Source: Shewanella psychromarinicola
Lineage (GTDB): Bacteria; Pseudomonadota; Gammaproteobacteria; Enterobacterales; Shewanellaceae
NCBI RefSeq assembly: GCF_003855155.1
Contig: NZ_CP034073.1
Location: 4,774,001 to 4,838,000 of the forward strand
Direction of reading: 5' to 3'
DNA length: 64,000 bases
Below are positions 54,552 through 64,000 of this stretch, piece by piece. The notes under the pieces were generated by a model that saw only the letters and a program-made list of their open reading frames with translations, was not told the origin of the DNA and searched no databases. The position numbers were made by a program, and so were the translations under genes. Numbering within the stretch: the stretch's first letter is position 1; every line of letters starts with the position of its first letter.

Positions 54552-55165
54552 AATGTTGTCTCCTGCCTTTGGGTAGCAATACATTGCTTAATACTCTGAT
54601 AAGCATAACGAATACGGCTTTTGGTGGCTTCTAAGGTGACGTTGGCGATGTCGCTGATCATCGCAGCGGTCATGCCCATTTCGATGTTGAGTAAAAAAGC
54701 CTCTTTTTGCACTGGCGGCAGTTTGGCAATGCAATTTTTCATCATCTCAACTTGTTGCTGTTGCTGTACTTGTGGCTCAGGCGAGGCTTGATCATCTGCT
54801 TGTAGGCTATCCATGGTTTCACCTTCACCAAGCGGTGTCACCTTGTCGAGCGGCTTAACAGCACGCACATGGTCAATCAATAAGTTATGGGCAATTTTAT
54901 ATAACCAAGTGGTGAATTTGGCCGTGACTTGATATTGCCTCACCGCATTAATCACCTTACCCCAGGTGTCTTGATACAAATCTTCGGCTAATTGTTGGTT
55001 ATGTAATTGGCGAACAAAATAACGATACAAAGGCCCTTTGTGTTTAAGGTACAAGGCCTCGAACGCGCGGACGTCACCCGCTTGGTAGTCGAGCATCAGT
55101 TGCTCGTCACTTCCCACTTGGGGAATTAACGGCTCATCCTTAGGGTATATTGATGTTTGCACCAT
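54548..55165 (-). CDS. ECF-type RNA polymerase sigma factor
   Basis: A 205-residue sigma-70 family factor. Region 2 is FEALYLKHKGPLYRYFVRQL, AEDLYQDTWGKVINAVRQY and TAKFTTWLYKIAHNLLIDHV. Region 4 is IAKLPPVQKEAFLLNIEMGMT and IANVTLEATKSRIRYAYQSIK. The frame opens at 55186, but ATG 55165 has AAAGGATAAA upstream. It lies between a vWA lipoprotein gene (21 nt upstream) and a membrane protein overlapping its stop, forming one operon. Confidence 0.92.
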   Translation of the reverse strand: MVQTSIYPKDEPLIPQVGSDEQLMLDYQAGDVRAFEALYLKHKGPLYRYFVRQLHNQQLAEDLYQDTWGKVINAVRQYQVTAKFTTWLYKIAHNLLIDHVRAVKPLDKVTPLGEGETMDSLQADDQASPEPQVQQQQQVEMMKNCIAKLPPVQKEAFLLNIEMGMTAAMISDIANVTLEATKSRIRYAYQSIKQCIATQRQETTL

Positions 55166-55186
55166 TTTATCCTTTTTGTGACGCAT

Positions 55187-57019
55187 TTATTGGCTAACCG
55201 AACGAGTGTCTGGCTCAGTAATCATAAGCTGTCTCTCGAGTACACTTGCGGTTTTTAGCATTTGCACAAACTCATGGCGATAACCAAATCGGTCTTGGCC
55301 CATTGCAGACTGAGCAAGTACAATTAACTTAGCATAATCAGTATCGTGGACATAATTATTATGATTAAGCAATTGCCCAAACCCCGCGACTGCGGCGGCA
55401 AAGCGGAAATCATCGCTGGCTTGATGCAAATGAGTCAGCTGCTGATCGCGGCTAATGGGATAAGCGATTAATTGACTGTTTTGCTCGCCACTCGCTTTAT
55501 AACGCAGCTTTAAATAAGCCACTTCATTTGCAATGTGTTGATGAACTTTAGCTTCATCAATTTGCGTCGATTCTGTGACAGCATAACGCAGCGGATCCAC
55601 TAAACGATTTTGGCTATCGTTATAACGTATCTCGTACAGCGCGGTGACGGTATGACCCGCACCAATCTCGCCTGCATCAATAGCGTCGTTATTAAAGTCA
55701 CTACGATTTAACAACCGGTTTTCGTAACCAATAAGTCGATACTCAGACACCACCGCCGGGTTAAATTCAATTTGCACTTTGACATCGTGGGCAATAGTTA
55801 ACAGTGTGGCACTGAGTTGATCAACTAGCACTTTTCGCGCTTCATTTAAGGTATCGATAAACGCATATTGACCGTTAGCTTTATTTGATAATTGTTCCAG
55901 CAAATGGTCATTATAACTGGCAGTAGCAGAACCCAGACCAAAGGCAAGCGTAGATAAACCAATACCACTTTTACTTTGACTGGTGACAAAATCAACCAAT
56001 TGCTGATGATCTGTCATCCCCAAGTTAAAGTCACCGTCGGTGGCCAAAATAACTCGGTTACTGCCGTTTTCGATAAAGTGCTTTTGCGCTAATTGATACG
56101 CTAACTGAATACCTTGGCTACCATTAGTGCCACCTTGTGCAGTTAACTGACTAAGGGCTGTTTTAATGGCGGTAAAGTCATTACCTGCAACACCGTCAAG
56201 CACCACACCGCTGGCACCGGCGTACACCACTATCGATACTTTATCTTGCGCCGATAATTGCTGACTCAGCATCAGCATGGCTTGTTTCAATAAAGGCAAT
56301 TTATCAGCAGACGACATAGAGCCTGACACATCAAGCAGTAGCACTAAATTACTTGCACCAAGCTGGTCTGCTGCAACATCAAAACCTTTAATGCCAATGC
56401 GCAATAACTGAGTATCAGCATTATACGGTGAGGGTGCTAATTCAGTATTAACGCTAAAGGGCTGCTCAGTGGTTGTCGGTACTGGGTAGTCATAACTAAA
56501 GTAGTTCACTAACTCTTCTACCCTAACGGTATTCTTAACCGGCAGTTGGCCTTGATTGATTAATCTGCGGGTGGTGCTGTAACTGCCAGTATCAACATCG
56601 ATTGAAAACGTCGATACCGGCGTTTCACCGGCAACCATATTGCCGTTTTGTACTAGCGACTCAAATTTGTCATTAGCATTAGGTGCTAATAACAAGCTGC
56701 GATCGCTTGCGCTGACATGCTGAGGACTCACAATACGCTGCGCCATTGACGCTGCCATGACTTTAGCGCTGCGATGCACCTCCTTTGATCCTTGGTATGC
56801 ATCAGCCTGTGGCTCAGATGCCATCACTAAACCTGCTACCTCAGATAACTCGGGACGCGCTTGTGCAGAGGAATCCGTTTTACTCGCGGATTGAATTTTA
56901 GAAGCGGGCTGACTTTGTTTCGCACTGTCTTTGGACTCTTGCGCACAACCACTGACAATAATCGCGCTAATGACTATGGCTAATGCACTGCGAGTGAGTT
57001 GCTTATTGACATCGTTCAT
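55187..57019 (-). CDS. vWA domain lipoprotein with DUF3520 (YfbK-like)
   Basis: A 610-residue protein. ATG 57019 is chosen because GAGGG is 7 nt upstream and it opens a lipoprotein signal (MNDVNKQLTRSALAIVISAI) ending at lipobox IVSGC. An N-terminal YfbK domain includes VSTFSIDVDTGSYSTTRRLI. A von Willebrand A domain has an intact MIDAS motif (LLLDVSGSMSSADK) and ATDGDFNLG. A C-terminal DUF3520 follows. The gene heads the operon with an ECF sigma factor. The role is unknown; the context suggests envelope stress or surface sensing. Confidence 0.9.
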   Translation of the reverse strand: MNDVNKQLTRSALAIVISAIIVSGCAQESKDSAKQSQPASKIQSASKTDSSAQARPELSEVAGLVMASEPQADAYQGSKEVHRSAKVMAASMAQRIVSPQHVSASDRSLLLAPNANDKFESLVQNGNMVAGETPVSTFSIDVDTGSYSTTRRLINQGQLPVKNTVRVEELVNYFSYDYPVPTTTEQPFSVNTELAPSPYNADTQLLRIGIKGFDVAADQLGASNLVLLLDVSGSMSSADKLPLLKQAMLMLSQQLSAQDKVSIVVYAGASGVVLDGVAGNDFTAIKTALSQLTAQGGTNGSQGIQLAYQLAQKHFIENGSNRVILATDGDFNLGMTDHQQLVDFVTSQSKSGIGLSTLAFGLGSATASYNDHLLEQLSNKANGQYAFIDTLNEARKVLVDQLSATLLTIAHDVKVQIEFNPAVVSEYRLIGYENRLLNRSDFNNDAIDAGEIGAGHTVTALYEIRYNDSQNRLVDPLRYAVTESTQIDEAKVHQHIANEVAYLKLRYKASGEQNSQLIAYPISRDQQLTHLHQASDDFRFAAAVAGFGQLLNHNNYVHDTDYAKLIVLAQSAMGQDRFGYRHEFVQMLKTASVLERQLMITEPDTRSVSQ

Positions 57020-57374
57020 GGTTTTTCCCTCATCTATCGACTTGTTATTCATATTGGTTACGTCAACAAAGTGACCTTGCATACAGCTAATAACGAGCGA
57101 AATAGGTAAAAGGGTTACAAAAAGAATTCTTTACTCCATTATTCATCAATGTTCGATACGAACTTGTGGTGAATATAAAATGTGTTTAAATAGTTTTCGT
57201 ATTTAGAAACTGAGTGTTAGCCTCAAGAAACACTGAAATGCAGCCAACAGAGCACGGCTTATGCTATTATTTAGCACCTTTTTTATCGCCTTAATATTGA
57301 CGTTAATCGCCCGCGGTTCCTACTGAGCGAATTAGCCAAATATACTAATAGAATAAGTACGTTAAGGAGTTAAC
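57020..57374. other. Divergent promoter region of purEK and the vWA operon
   Basis: About 355 bp. AAGGAG at 57363-57368 is the purE ribosome site. I do not find a clear PurR box (ACGCAAACGTTTGCGT-like). No ORF is supported. Confidence 0.45.
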
Positions 57375-57866
57375 ATGCAAGCCCTAGTTGCTGTTGTAAT
57401 GGGTTCTAAAAGTGATTGGCCTACAATGGAAGCCGCCGCTGAAATTATGGATAAGTTACAAGTGCCTTATCATGTTGAAGTCGTTTCAGCCCACAGAACA
57501 CCAGACAAGCTAATGGAATTTGCACGTTCTGCTGCAGATAAAGGCTATAAAGTCATTATTGGTGGTGCAGGCGGAGCAGCCCATTTACCTGGCATGATAG
57601 CCTCTAAAACCCGCTTGCCTGTATTGGGTGTCCCAGTGCAAAGCAAGGCCTTATCTGGCATGGACAGTTTATTGTCGATTGTACAAATGCCTAAAGGGAT
57701 TGCCGTTGGCACCTTAGCCATTGGTACTGCCGGCGCGTTTAACGCAGGTTTATTAGCCAGCCAAATTTTGGCGATTAGCGATGCCGCTTTAGCTGAGCGT
57801 TTAGAAGCATTTCGTGATGAGCAAACTCGCGCGATCCTTGATAATCCCGATCCGAGAGAAGACTAA
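57375..57866 (+). CDS. purE: N5-carboxyaminoimidazole ribonucleotide mutase
   Basis: Converts N5-CAIR to 4-carboxy-AIR in purine synthesis. The 163-residue class I PurE has [34 protein letters not shown] and [18 protein letters not shown]. The start has AAGGAG 6 nt upstream. The stop overlaps the purK start by one base (TAATG), so the two are coupled. Confidence 0.97.
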   Translation: MQALVAVVMGSKSDWPTMEAAAEIMDKLQVPYHVEVVSAHRTPDKLMEFARSAADKGYKVIIGGAGGAAHLPGMIASKTRLPVLGVPVQSKALSGMDSLLSIVQMPKGIAVGTLAIGTAGAFNAGLLASQILAISDAALAERLEAFRDEQTRAILDNPDPRED

Positions 57867-58951
57867 TGACCTTGCCAAAAAATCTATGGGTATTGGGCGA
57901 TGGTCAATTAGGTGCCATGCTCAGTCATGCAGGCCAACCGCTAGGTATTAATGTGCGTCCGGTTGATATTATGACACCATCAGATGTGCAGTTACCGCTT
58001 GAAGCTGACGACATCATTACCGCCGAACGCGAACAATGGCCAGAGTCACAGCTGAGTTTACAACTCAGCCAACACCCACATTTTATTAATGGCCCAGTAT
58101 TTGGTCGTTTAGCTGATCGTTTTAGCCAAAAAAGTCTGCTCGATGAATTAGCTGTCGCCACATCGCCTTGGCAGTTAATTAATGACAATACCACCACGCA
58201 AACACTACATAATGCCTATGGTGAACGGGTATTATTAAAACGTCGCACCGGCGGTTATGACGGTAAAGGCCAACATTGGCTCAAGCAGGCAGAAGCGACA
58301 ACCATCCCTGCCGATTGGCGCAATGAAGCCATCGCCGAACAAGCGATTAACTTTGATGAAGAAGTGTCGTTAGTGGGTGTGCGCACCCAAGACGGGCGCT
58401 GTTTATTTTATCCGTTGGCGTTAAACCTACATCAAGACGGTATTTTAATGGCATCGATTGCGCCATTAACTCGCTTAGCACCTTTGCAGGCCGAAGCTGA
58501 AGACATGCTCAGTAAGGTGATGCATGACCTTGAATATGTGGGCGTGATGGCGATGGAGTGTTTCCGTGTTGGTGAACACTTAATGGTCAATGAGTTAGCC
58601 CCTAGAGTGCACAACTCGGGCCATTGGACTCAAGCGGGTTGTCACATAAACCAGTTTGAATTGCACTTACGTGCCTTATGCAATTTACCTTTGCATCAGC
58701 CACAAGTGAACTTTCAATGTGTGATGGTTAACCTGATTGGGATTGATAAAGACGATAGATGGTTAAGCCTGCCAAATGCTGAACTGTTTTGGTACAACAA
58801 AGAAGTTCGCGTGGGCCGTAAAGTGGGTCACTTGAATCTGTCTGTGCATAATAAAGCGATGTTAGATGACAGCATTAGCCAACTAAAAGCTTGGATGCCA
58901 CAGCAATATCAAGCACCGCTGGATTGGATTTTGGCCGAATTTATCAAATAG
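57866..58951 (+). CDS. purK: 5-(carboxyamino)imidazole ribonucleotide synthase
   Basis: ATP-grasp enzyme making N5-CAIR from AIR, bicarbonate and ATP. The 361-residue protein has the N-terminal LWVLGDGQLGAMLSHAG, the ATP-grasp core LLKRRTGGYDGKGQHWLK and the metal site NELAPRVHNSGHWTQAGC. It overlaps purE by one base, and a strong terminator follows. Confidence 0.96.
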   Translation: MTLPKNLWVLGDGQLGAMLSHAGQPLGINVRPVDIMTPSDVQLPLEADDIITAEREQWPESQLSLQLSQHPHFINGPVFGRLADRFSQKSLLDELAVATSPWQLINDNTTTQTLHNAYGERVLLKRRTGGYDGKGQHWLKQAEATTIPADWRNEAIAEQAINFDEEVSLVGVRTQDGRCLFYPLALNLHQDGILMASIAPLTRLAPLQAEAEDMLSKVMHDLEYVGVMAMECFRVGEHLMVNELAPRVHNSGHWTQAGCHINQFELHLRALCNLPLHQPQVNFQCVMVNLIGIDKDDRWLSLPNAELFWYNKEVRVGRKVGHLNLSVHNKAMLDDSISQLKAWMPQQYQAPLDWILAEFIK

Positions 58952-58989
58952 GTTTATCACATAAAGTTGCCAATAAGTATGTTAAATAA

Positions 58990-59016
58990 CAAAAAAGGAG
59001 CCTAGGCTCCTTTTTT
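58990..59016. terminator. Bidirectional terminator after purK
   Basis: AAAAAAGGAGCC / GGCTCCTTTTTT with a short TA centre. It serves purK (+) and the convergent lipoprotein gene (-). Confidence 0.92.
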
Positions 59017-59033
59017 GTTATTTAACGTATGGG

Positions 59034-59651
59034 TTAACCAAAAAACACTCGCCATAACCATGACGAATCTAAATTTTCTTTACATTGATGATATTGCGCC
59101 GCGTAGGTTTTTGAACGTTTATCCACTTTATTGGCTACTGGCGTTAACCATTTTTTGGCTTTATAACTGCCGCGTTTATAACCGCCCCAACCTTCGTGAT
59201 AATTTAAGTATTGGTTTTTAGCGTCCCACTTAGACACGCCATTAATTTTATGGGTTTTGTAAATAAACCAGCCCATAAAGTCCATCGCATCGTCAAAATC
59301 ACTGCGGCTAGACCAACTATTACCGGTTTCTCGAACGTAATCATCCCAGGTCATGGTTTTAGCTTGCGCGTAACCATAGGCGTCACTGGCACGGCCGGTG
59401 GGAATAAAACCTAAAAAGTATTGCATTGGTGGTGCAGCATTATGTTTGAATGAACTTTCTTGATACATCATGGCTAAGGGGACATGAACTGGCACGCCCC
59501 ATTTTTCACGCGTATTGACTGCAGCGTCATACCACGAGCGATGTTCTTTAAAAATAGCACACAGGTCATCTGGCTCTTGCGGTGGCGACGTGGCGCATCC
59601 CGTTAATGACAGTAATACCGTTGCGCTAACTACGCCTAAAAAACACTTCAT
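59034..59651 (-). CDS. Lipoprotein with SLT-like (transglycosylase) domain
   Basis: A 205-residue lipoprotein with signal peptide and lipobox SLTGC. It is lysozyme-like: MMYQESSFKHNAAPP gives the catalytic Glu of SLT domains, and YGYAQAKTMTWDDYVRETG and YLNYHEGWGGYKRG follow. It probably cuts peptidoglycan at the outer membrane. It stands alone, convergent to purK. Confidence 0.82.
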   Translation of the reverse strand: MKCFLGVVSATVLLSLTGCATSPPQEPDDLCAIFKEHRSWYDAAVNTREKWGVPVHVPLAMMYQESSFKHNAAPPMQYFLGFIPTGRASDAYGYAQAKTMTWDDYVRETGNSWSSRSDFDDAMDFMGWFIYKTHKINGVSKWDAKNQYLNYHEGWGGYKRGSYKAKKWLTPVANKVDKRSKTYAAQYHQCKENLDSSWLWRVFFG

Positions 59652-59812
59652 AACACCTCTGCCAGTATCTAAGATATTGATTCTTGACTTAGTTTTACAT
59701 CAATTAAAAACCAATGCAATTATCCTTAGGAAACAACCATTATTTCAACAATGCGCCTCAAACTGAAAAAACTGAGTGGCTCTGATTGAGCACATAATTA
59801 ATGGAATTGGTA

Positions 59813-60247
59813 TTACCGTTTCATTTCACATTGATGCGATTCTGTTTGCCATACAACAGGCTGCCAATACAATGAATTTTGGCCTATATAGATTTTGTCG
59901 GTATTGAATTTGGCGCCAATATGATAACGCTGATCGGCTGCAACATTGACCGTAAATACTTTCACCTTACGAGCAGACAATAACACTTTTAATTCAGGTG
60001 AGTTGATCAGTTCAGCAACAGTAAACTTATGCTCACCTGGCGATAATAAATAATTGGGTCTTGAAATAACCGCAACATCATCTAAGTGAGTCACCACTAC
60101 ACGGTATAAATTGGCACTGTTGTCGGGCGCTAAGTAGCTCGATACTGTGCCACATTGAACCATTTCATCTGGCGATGAAGCACAGCCATTTAGGGCTAAT
60201 GCCGCTACCGCGACAACCAGCACTCGCCAAGATGAAAAAAACTGCAT
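59813..60247 (-). CDS. Hypothetical lipoprotein downstream of gshA
   Basis: A 144-residue lipoprotein with signal peptide and lipobox ALNGC. The mature part is probably beta-rich (YRVVVTHLDDVAVISRPNYL, HKFTVAELINSPELKVLLSA, YIGQNSLYWQPVVWQ). I do not recognise a named family. It starts 2 nt after the gshA stop, so it is almost certainly cotranscribed and coupled. Confidence 0.75.
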   Translation of the reverse strand: MQFFSSWRVLVVAVAALALNGCASSPDEMVQCGTVSSYLAPDNSANLYRVVVTHLDDVAVISRPNYLLSPGEHKFTVAELINSPELKVLLSARKVKVFTVNVAADQRYHIGAKFNTDKIYIGQNSLYWQPVVWQTESHQCEMKR

Positions 60248-60249
60248 GA

Positions 60250-61875
60250 TTATTTCGCCTCGAAAGTGCCCGCAGGAACCACATCACAAAAATAGTTTTC
60301 TAAGAAAGTGGTAAAATTATCTTGTGGTTGAGCCTCTAGACTTTGCTGTTCAAGTAAAGAGAGTTTGGCCTCATTTTTATAGGTTTGCTCAATATCATGG
60401 CTTAATGGGTAATGACTTAAAAACTGATGATAATCATCGGCCAATTGCTTAACCCACACACTGTGATCTGTGCCCTTAACAACGACCTCTTGCATCACCT
60501 TGCCTGATAACGTTTTATCAGGATCATCAATCGCTTCAGCCCATGTGCTTAACGCGTCTTGGTAAGCATGGCTAGCATCACCATCGAGTAACTTCGCGAG
60601 AGTCGCTAATTGTTCAAATAGCTCGTGCATCCATTGCGTTAAGCTAATGGCCTTAGCATTACGCTGTAATTCAAGTCCAGGCTTGCGCCCTTCTAATACA
60701 ACGGCTTTCAGGTTAGCACCAATTTCAGCTTCACCGACCGCGTCGGTGTCTTCAGATGGCGACAATAAGCAGTACAATAAAAATAGATCCAGAAAACGCA
60801 CTTGAGTGGCATCGATCCCAACCGGGCTAAATGGATTGACATCTAAAGCGCGCACTTCAATATACTCAACGCCTGCACGCGATAGGGCCTGCGAAGGTTT
60901 TTCACCTTTTTGGGCAACACGTTTAGCGCGAATAGGTGCATAAAACTCATTTTCAATCTGCAAAATATTACTGTTTAACTGACGAAATTCACCATCAACA
61001 TTGACACCAATTTGCTCAAACTGTTTCGATGGCATTTTAATTGCGGCGCCCACGCCCTCAAGATAATCAGGCAATGAGTTATAGCTAATATTGAGCGTAT
61101 CTTGTTCTTTGTTGGTATAACCTAAATCACTCATGCGCAATGATGTTGCATAAGGAAGATATAAGGTGCCTTTACCGGTTTTTTCAAACTCAAAATCGAC
61201 GTCTTGATCTTTTATAAATGAGCTACATAATGCCGGTGTTGAGCCAAATAAATACGGTAATACCCATACTAAACGGCGGTAATTACGGATCAGTCCAAAA
61301 TAAGATTCAGAAATGAAGTCTTCAAAATTAATACTTTTGCTACAACAAGCGCTGCCATTGCCGTTAGCAATTTTGTCGTCATATAGACGTTGCCATAAAT
61401 CTTGCGAAACAGAGAAATTAAAATGAACCCCGGAAATAATCTGCATTAACGCACCATAACGATGGGTTAATCCTTTACGATATAAGGTTTTCATTTTACC
61501 GTTATTGGAGGTTCCATAATGTGCTACAGGGATATCGCTTACTTTACCTACATAGCATGGCATGCTAACAGGCCAGAGTTTTTGACCGTTTAAGTTACGC
61601 ACACTGTAAGCATGTGTTTGGGTTAACCCCTCTAATAATTCATCAATGCTATGACAAACTGGCGTAATAAATTCTAATAGGGACTCGCTATAATCGGTAG
61701 TAATACGCGAATGCGTCAGCGCAGAACCGAGCGATTTTGGATGTTCATCTTGTGCTAAATGACCATTTTCATCAATACGCAATGCTTCACGCTCAATTCC
61801 ACGTAACATGCCCAATAAAGACTCACGGCCTTGAGTGTCGCTTAAGTGTTCGACTTTTTCATTGAAAGACTTCAA
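60250..61875 (-). CDS. gshA: Glutamate--cysteine ligase
   Basis: First enzyme of glutathione synthesis, joining glutamate and cysteine. The 541-residue gammaproteobacterial GshA has GMLRGIEREALRIDENGHLA, ITTDYSESLLEFITPV, GVHFNFSVSQDLW and YIEVRALDVNPFSPVGID. It is slightly longer than E. coli GshA. ATG 61875 begins MKSFNEKVEHLSDTQGR, with an AGAGAG ribosome site. Confidence 0.96.
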   Translation of the reverse strand: MKSFNEKVEHLSDTQGRESLLGMLRGIEREALRIDENGHLAQDEHPKSLGSALTHSRITTDYSESLLEFITPVCHSIDELLEGLTQTHAYSVRNLNGQKLWPVSMPCYVGKVSDIPVAHYGTSNNGKMKTLYRKGLTHRYGALMQIISGVHFNFSVSQDLWQRLYDDKIANGNGSACCSKSINFEDFISESYFGLIRNYRRLVWVLPYLFGSTPALCSSFIKDQDVDFEFEKTGKGTLYLPYATSLRMSDLGYTNKEQDTLNISYNSLPDYLEGVGAAIKMPSKQFEQIGVNVDGEFRQLNSNILQIENEFYAPIRAKRVAQKGEKPSQALSRAGVEYIEVRALDVNPFSPVGIDATQVRFLDLFLLYCLLSPSEDTDAVGEAEIGANLKAVVLEGRKPGLELQRNAKAISLTQWMHELFEQLATLAKLLDGDASHAYQDALSTWAEAIDDPDKTLSGKVMQEVVVKGTDHSVWVKQLADDYHQFLSHYPLSHDIEQTYKNEAKLSLLEQQSLEAQPQDNFTTFLENYFCDVVPAGTFEAK

Positions 61876-62491
61876 TTTACTACTCTCTTTTATGGATTCG
61901 CATTGCGAGTAAACAGCTAGACCTGATGATAAACGAGATGATTAGTGATACGCGAAAAAAATGTAACTAAGTATAAATCAACTTGTTTATAGGTCTTAAA
62001 TTAAAAATGGCAACACTCTCTGTCACCCTTGATGGAGCCTTAAACATTATCTTTTATTTAGCGGATAACCGACACAAAATGATATGACGATTAAAGCACA
62101 CCAATTAGCTCAACCTATTATATACCCAAGTCACTTCAACATGCTCGTTTCAGTACTCCTGTAGGATAACAGAACAGGGCAGTGATTGAAGACAATGGTG
62201 ACGCCTTACCGAGAGCGTCGCTTCGCGACTGATAGGTTCTAGGAACTCGCAAGCTCGCCAGAGGGCGGTGCTTCGCTCCTTCTAGGTGCTAGGTTTTAGG
62301 TCCTAGATTCTAGAAGCGTAGCGTCCTCGAAGACCGCAGGTTGTCCTAGCAGCCGCAGGCGCTCTATTCCTAGACCCTAGTTGGACGCAGTCCGCCTAGA
62401 ACCTAGCAGCGAAGCGTATATGTCCTGTATATATGGTTAACACTAGCGTATTTCAAGGCTAGTGTTAACCTTCGTAGTAACAAGTGTTCAA
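61876..62491. repeat. Intergenic region with the third dispersed-repeat cluster (about 62200-62420)
   Basis: The first 300 bp is the gshA upstream region with no special signal. From about 62200 the sequence carries pieces of the dispersed family: GCGTCGCTTCGCGACTGATA, GGTGCTAGGTTTTAGG, GAAGCGTAGCGTCC, GGACGCAGTCCGCCTAGA and ACCTAGCAGCGAAGCGTATA. These match modules at 11.6 and 47.5 kb. Confidence 0.8.
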
Positions 62492-64000
62492 CTAGTCGAC
62501 AAGTGTCACCATTTCAATCTGATACCCCAGCGCTTTTAGTTGAGGTTCAACGATGGATTTATCACCGACAACTAACATCACCATCGTATTGATATCTAAT
62601 AATTTACTGGCAAGTTTATTTAACTCATCCGTCGAAATGGTTTTAACAATTTCATCTTGCTGAGCGGTAAAGTTTCTATCTAACTGATAGCGCTGGATCA
62701 TCCTTAAAAAACCGGCTTTTTGATACGGAGTTTCGTATTCTAACGCTTGGCTTTGCGCAATCGAACTGCGCATAAAGGCACTTTCTTCGTCGGTCATACC
62801 TGATGCTTGGTAAGCATTAATTTCGTTGACAAACTCAGCCAACGCTAAGCCGGTCACATCGCTTCTGACGCTGGCATTGGCAATAAACTGACCCGAATCT
62901 TCAGCACCACTAAATTGAGTGCGAGCGCCATAAGTGTAACCTTTATCTTCACGTAGATTAAGATTGATACGGCTGTTAAATGCTCCCCCTAATGGATAGT
63001 TCATCAAATAAGCCTTAAAGTAATCACCCGTTGTGTCGTAAGGTAACGACACTTGGCCAATATCAATGACCGACTGAGCGGCTCCCGGTTTATCAATCAA
63101 ATAAATGGTGTTTTTATGGTGTGTTGGCAGTGCAGGTAATGCGGCAACCTGAGTCGCCTCGCCTTGCCATTCATTAAACATCGACAATTTTGGCATGATC
63201 TGTTGCTGATTTAAGTCTGACACCACCACCATTTGAGCATTACCGGCACGATATTGCTGCTGATAAAATTGCTTCACATCAGCCAGTGTTAATGCCGATA
63301 TTGAGGTTATGGTGCCATCACTGCTGATCCCCATTGGGCTATCGGCACCGTATAGCAATTTTGAAAAGCCACTGCGAGCAAGATAGTTCGCATCGGACAT
63401 TTGATGTTGCAAGCCTTGCAACTGCTGCTGCTTCAGTCTTTCAAAATCTGCCGCCACAAAACCTGGGCTAAATAAGCGCTCTTTAACGATGGCAAGCGTG
63501 GCATCAAGATTTTCGGTCAAACTTGATACTTTAATGTAACTCTGTGAATTACTCGCGCCAAAGCTAATTGACGAACCCAGCAGATCAAGCGCGCCAGCCA
63601 GTGCTTCACTGCTGCGTTGCGCACTTGACTCATTAAGCATGGACGCAGTTAACTCGGCCAGACCCGCCTGATTGATGGGTGCTAAGCGATGACCGCCATC
63701 TAAATAAATAAGCAATTCGACCGTTGGGGTTTCATCACTTTCGGTGCCCATGACGTTAATGCCATTGGCGAGTTGACTGTCCCACAATTGTGGCACGGTC
63801 AATAACGGTGCGGCGGCAGACGACGGCATTTTATTACGATCAAATGAGGATTTAGCTAAGGTAATATCGGTTAATCCCGTTACCGCATCTTGTGCTATTG
63901 GCAAGGTACTAGGCTCGAAATTATCAGCATGGGCAATCAATTGCGTTTGCCCTTCTGGCACCACACTCATCACTACCATTGGCTTATTTTTAATGTAGGT
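62492..64000 (-). CDS. M16 family (insulinase-type) peptidase, C-terminal part (cut by window edge)
   Basis: At least 502 codons reading in from beyond base 64000. An internal ATG at 63979 exists, but TYIKNKP continues in frame upstream of it. The visible part matches the second half of a large two-domain M16 peptidase (LLIYLDGGHRLAPINQAGLA, QQQLQGLQHQMSDANYLARS, GGAFNSRINLNLREDKGYTY). This half lacks the zinc HxxEH motif, which would lie in the unseen N-terminal half. It is probably exported. Confidence 0.9.
   Translation of the reverse strand, partial: TYIKNKPMVVMSVVPEGQTQLIAHADNFEPSTLPIAQDAVTGLTDITLAKSSFDRNKMPSSAAAPLLTVPQLWDSQLANGINVMGTESDETPTVELLIYLDGGHRLAPINQAGLAELTASMLNESSAQRSSEALAGALDLLGSSISFGASNSQSYIKVSSLTENLDATLAIVKERLFSPGFVAADFERLKQQQLQGLQHQMSDANYLARSGFSKLLYGADSPMGISSDGTITSISALTLADVKQFYQQQYRAGNAQMVVVSDLNQQQIMPKLSMFNEWQGEATQVAALPALPTHHKNTIYLIDKPGAAQSVIDIGQVSLPYDTTGDYFKAYLMNYPLGGAFNSRINLNLREDKGYTYGARTQFSGAEDSGQFIANASVRSDVTGLALAEFVNEINAYQASGMTDEESAFMRSSIAQSQALEYETPYQKAGFLRMIQRYQLDRNFTAQQDEIVKTISTDELNKLASKLLDINTMVMLVVGDKSIVEPQLKALGYQIEMVTLVD

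Overview
The window reads as a chromosomal segment of a Shewanella-type marine gammaproteobacterium. The basis is the conserved gene order bamB-yfgM-hisS-ispG-rodZ-pilW-rlmN and bamE / rnfH-ratA / smpB-ssrA, the protein sequences themselves, and a moderately AT-rich composition. No contig was named, so the genus is inferred.

Layout. 1-6.6 kb is a minus-strand housekeeping block for outer-membrane assembly, histidyl-tRNA charging, isoprenoid synthesis, cell shape, type IV pili and 23S rRNA methylation. 6.6-7.04 kb is an array of about seven 64-bp tandem repeats. 7-17.3 kb carries a CNNM/CBS membrane protein, a 5'-nucleotidase, a small secreted protein, a GNAT acetyltransferase, a DUF3820 protein, an overlapping ParA/ribbon-helix-helix pair, MtfA and an HDOD-GAF protein. 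17.8-20.9 kb is the glyoxylate bypass pair aceB-aceA. 21.77-24.12 kb is a complete IS66-family element with an intact 8-bp target duplication. 24.4-27.6 kb is the most notable locus: a split borosin RiPP system, made of a SonM-like peptide backbone N-methyltransferase, a 70-residue SonA-like precursor with a hydrophobic C-terminal core, and a TPR-GGDEF diguanylate cyclase starting 5 nt after the precursor stop. 27.9-30.6 kb holds bamE, rnfH-ratA, smpB and tmRNA.

30.6-41.5 kb, directly downstream of ssrA, is an accessory block. It has two cassette-like orphan ORFs, an MFS fragment, a CIO-type cytochrome bd operon (cioA, a frameshifted cioB and a 42-residue DUF2474 subunit), a MocR-type regulator, an extra deoC, an EamA transporter and a REP-associated transposase. 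Diverged direct repeats and a degenerate inverted copy of the ssrA 3' end lie at its edges. 41.5-57 kb contains PhnA, a small RHH protein, an LRR-protein kinase, an old yellow enzyme with a divergent TetR regulator and clear operators, a YebC/YeeN protein, HPF, a DsbA-like protein, OsmC, a giant Tricorn-like S41 protease, and a vWA / ECF sigma / membrane-anchored protein operon. 57-64 kb has purEK, an SLT lipoprotein, gshA with a lipoprotein partner, and the C-terminal part of an M16 peptidase.

A dispersed, partly palindromic repeat family (modules such as CTAGCAGGACGCAGTCCG and GCAGCGAAGCG) occurs in three separate intergenic gaps (11.5-11.8, 47.3-47.7 and 62.2-62.4 kb).
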